Positions 6,796 to 7,531 of a stretch of 7,531 nt of DNA are shown here, one piece after another. The stretch is from Defluviitaleaceae bacterium (GTDB taxonomy: Bacteria; Bacillota; Clostridia; Lachnospirales; WRAX01). How positions within the stretch are numbered: position 1 is the first letter of the stretch; the number at the start of each line of letters is the position of its first letter. The notes beneath the pieces were generated by a model. It was not told where the DNA came from and ran no database searches. It saw nothing but the letters and a program-made list of their open reading frames with translations. The DNA is taken from NCBI GenBank assembly GCA_009784355.1, contig WRBU01000044.1, positions 1-7,531 on the forward strand, read 5' to 3'. A program made the position numbers and the translations under genes.

Positions 6796-7262
6796 CTGCT
6801 TTCCTCGTATTCTATGTCGCTTAAAAGATTTCCTGCAGAAATTGCCGCTCGTGCCAGTGTGTCACAGCGGTTGTTCTCTATATTGTCCGCATGTCCACGC
6901 ACCCAAATAAATTCAACACTATGTTTTGCAAGAAGCGGCAAAAGACGTTGCCACAAATCCACATTAACGGCGGGGTCTTTTTTATTTCGCATCCAGTTGT
7001 TGGCTTTCCAGCGGACTACCCAGCCTTTTTCAATGGCATCTACCAAATAGCGGCTGTCGCTGTAAAGCCGTACGGCACACGGCTCTTTTAAAGTTTCTAA
7101 TCCAACAATGGCTGCCAAAATTTCCATGCGGTTGTTGGTGGTAAGTGTGTATCCTTGAGAAACCTCTTTGCGGTGTTCGTCATATAAAAGTACAACTCCA
7201 ATGCCCCCTGGGCCGGGATTTCCGCTACATGCCCCGTCTGTATAAATTTCTATTGACTTCAT
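6792..7262 (-). CDS. rnhA: Ribonuclease HI
   Basis: A 156-residue enzyme, about the size of E. coli RNase HI, which cuts the RNA strand of RNA-DNA hybrids (R-loops, primers, misincorporated RNA stretches). All catalytic residues are present: Asp9 (IYTDGACSGNPGPGG), Glu47 (TTNNRMEILAA), Asp69 (LYSDSRYLVDAI), His124 (VRGHADNIENNRCD) and Asp134. The basic, Trp-rich handle region (KGWVVRWKANNWMRNKKDP, 79-97) that helps grip the hybrid is also present. The start at 7262 has AAAGGGGG about 6 bases upstream. It is the first gene of a leftward two-gene unit with rlmH and has its own promoter just upstream. Nothing in it looks unusual. Confidence 0.97.
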   Translation of the reverse strand: MKSIEIYTDGACSGNPGPGGIGVVLLYDEHRKEVSQGYTLTTNNRMEILAAIVGLETLKEPCAVRLYSDSRYLVDAIEKGWVVRWKANNWMRNKKDPAVNVDLWQRLLPLLAKHSVEFIWVRGHADNIENNRCDTLARAAISAGNLLSDIEYEESR

Positions 7263-7282
7263 GGCTTGCCCCCTTTTGCATT

Positions 7283-7312
7283 ATTGTAGCATAGACAAGG
7301 CTTGCGGGTCAA
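7283..7312 (-). promoter_or_regulatory. Sigma-A-type promoter for rnhA-rlmH
   Basis: Read on the - strand: TTGACC (-35, bases 7312-7307), an 18-bp spacer ending in TGC, then TACAAT (-10, bases 7288-7283). Each box is one base off consensus, and the TG before the -10 makes it an extended -10 promoter. Transcription would start near 7276, giving a very short leader whose GGGGG ribosome binding site lies close to the 5' end of the RNA. Confidence 0.75.
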
Positions 7313-7344
7313 GACTTTACCAAACACAAAGAGATTTTCTGTTG

Positions 7345-7373
7345 TTGACAAAATATAACGCATATGATATAAT
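7345..7373 (+). promoter_or_regulatory. Perfect-consensus sigma-A promoter pointing to the right edge
   Basis: TTGACA (7345-7350), a spacer of exactly 17 bp, and TATAAT (7368-7373), with TGA before the -10 (7365-7367). Both hexamers and the spacing are ideal, and the TG extension adds strength. It diverges from the rnhA promoter, with 32 bp between the two -35 boxes. Start would be near 7380. No gene or RNA can be recognised downstream because the sequence becomes homopolymeric. Confidence 0.8.

Positions 7374-7531
<158 letters not shown>

Noticed and set aside
6718..7050. 110-codon open frame on the + strand over rnhA/rlmH
   Set aside because: Both rnhA and rlmH on the other strand have complete catalytic motifs and good starts; this frame has none.

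Overview
The window looks like a piece of a low-G+C Gram-positive chromosome, most likely an anaerobic member of the Clostridia. This rests on AT-rich third codon positions, strong Shine-Dalgarno sites, tightly packed genes, consensus sigma-A-type promoters, and the pairing of a CsaB pyruvyltransferase domain with a TagA-type glycosyltransferase. That pairing is typical of Firmicutes that carry pyruvylated secondary cell-wall polymers holding S-layer (SLH) proteins. No species can be named from the sequence alone.

Bases 1-6349 hold six rightward genes that appear to form one operon: a 5'-truncated murJ (lipid II flippase), a 747-residue fusion of a GT4 glycosyltransferase with CsaB, a TagA/WecG-family glycosyltransferase, a YitT-family membrane protein, uppP/bacA (undecaprenyl-diphosphatase), and an aldo/keto reductase. 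Junctions are overlaps of 8, 1 and 1 bp and gaps of 2 and 9 bp, so translational coupling is likely. Four or five of the six products act on undecaprenyl-linked cell-wall intermediates: polymer linkage-unit synthesis, pyruvyl capping, lipid II flipping and carrier recycling. YitT and the reductase are the two members whose roles here are not explained. A perfect 22-bp palindrome covers the last codons and stop of the reductase gene and probably forms the operon's terminator hairpin.

Bases 6355-7262 hold a leftward pair, rnhA then rlmH, overlapping by 4 bp (ATGA) and convergent with the first operon. A good promoter with an extended -10 lies just upstream of rnhA.

Bases 7263-7531 are non-coding as seen. 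They hold the rnhA promoter and, on the opposite strand, a perfect-consensus promoter (TTGACA, 17 bp, TATAAT with a TG extension) pointing to the right edge. Beyond it the sequence turns into runs of 18 G, 29 T and 23 T, which look much more like sequencing or contig-end artefact than biology. The gene that this promoter should drive is not visible.

No mobile element, CRISPR array, tRNA, rRNA or riboswitch was recognised. The most interesting parts are the GT4-CsaB fusion, the YitT gene placed between lipid-carrier enzymes, and the departures from family consensus in MurJ and the GT4 domain.
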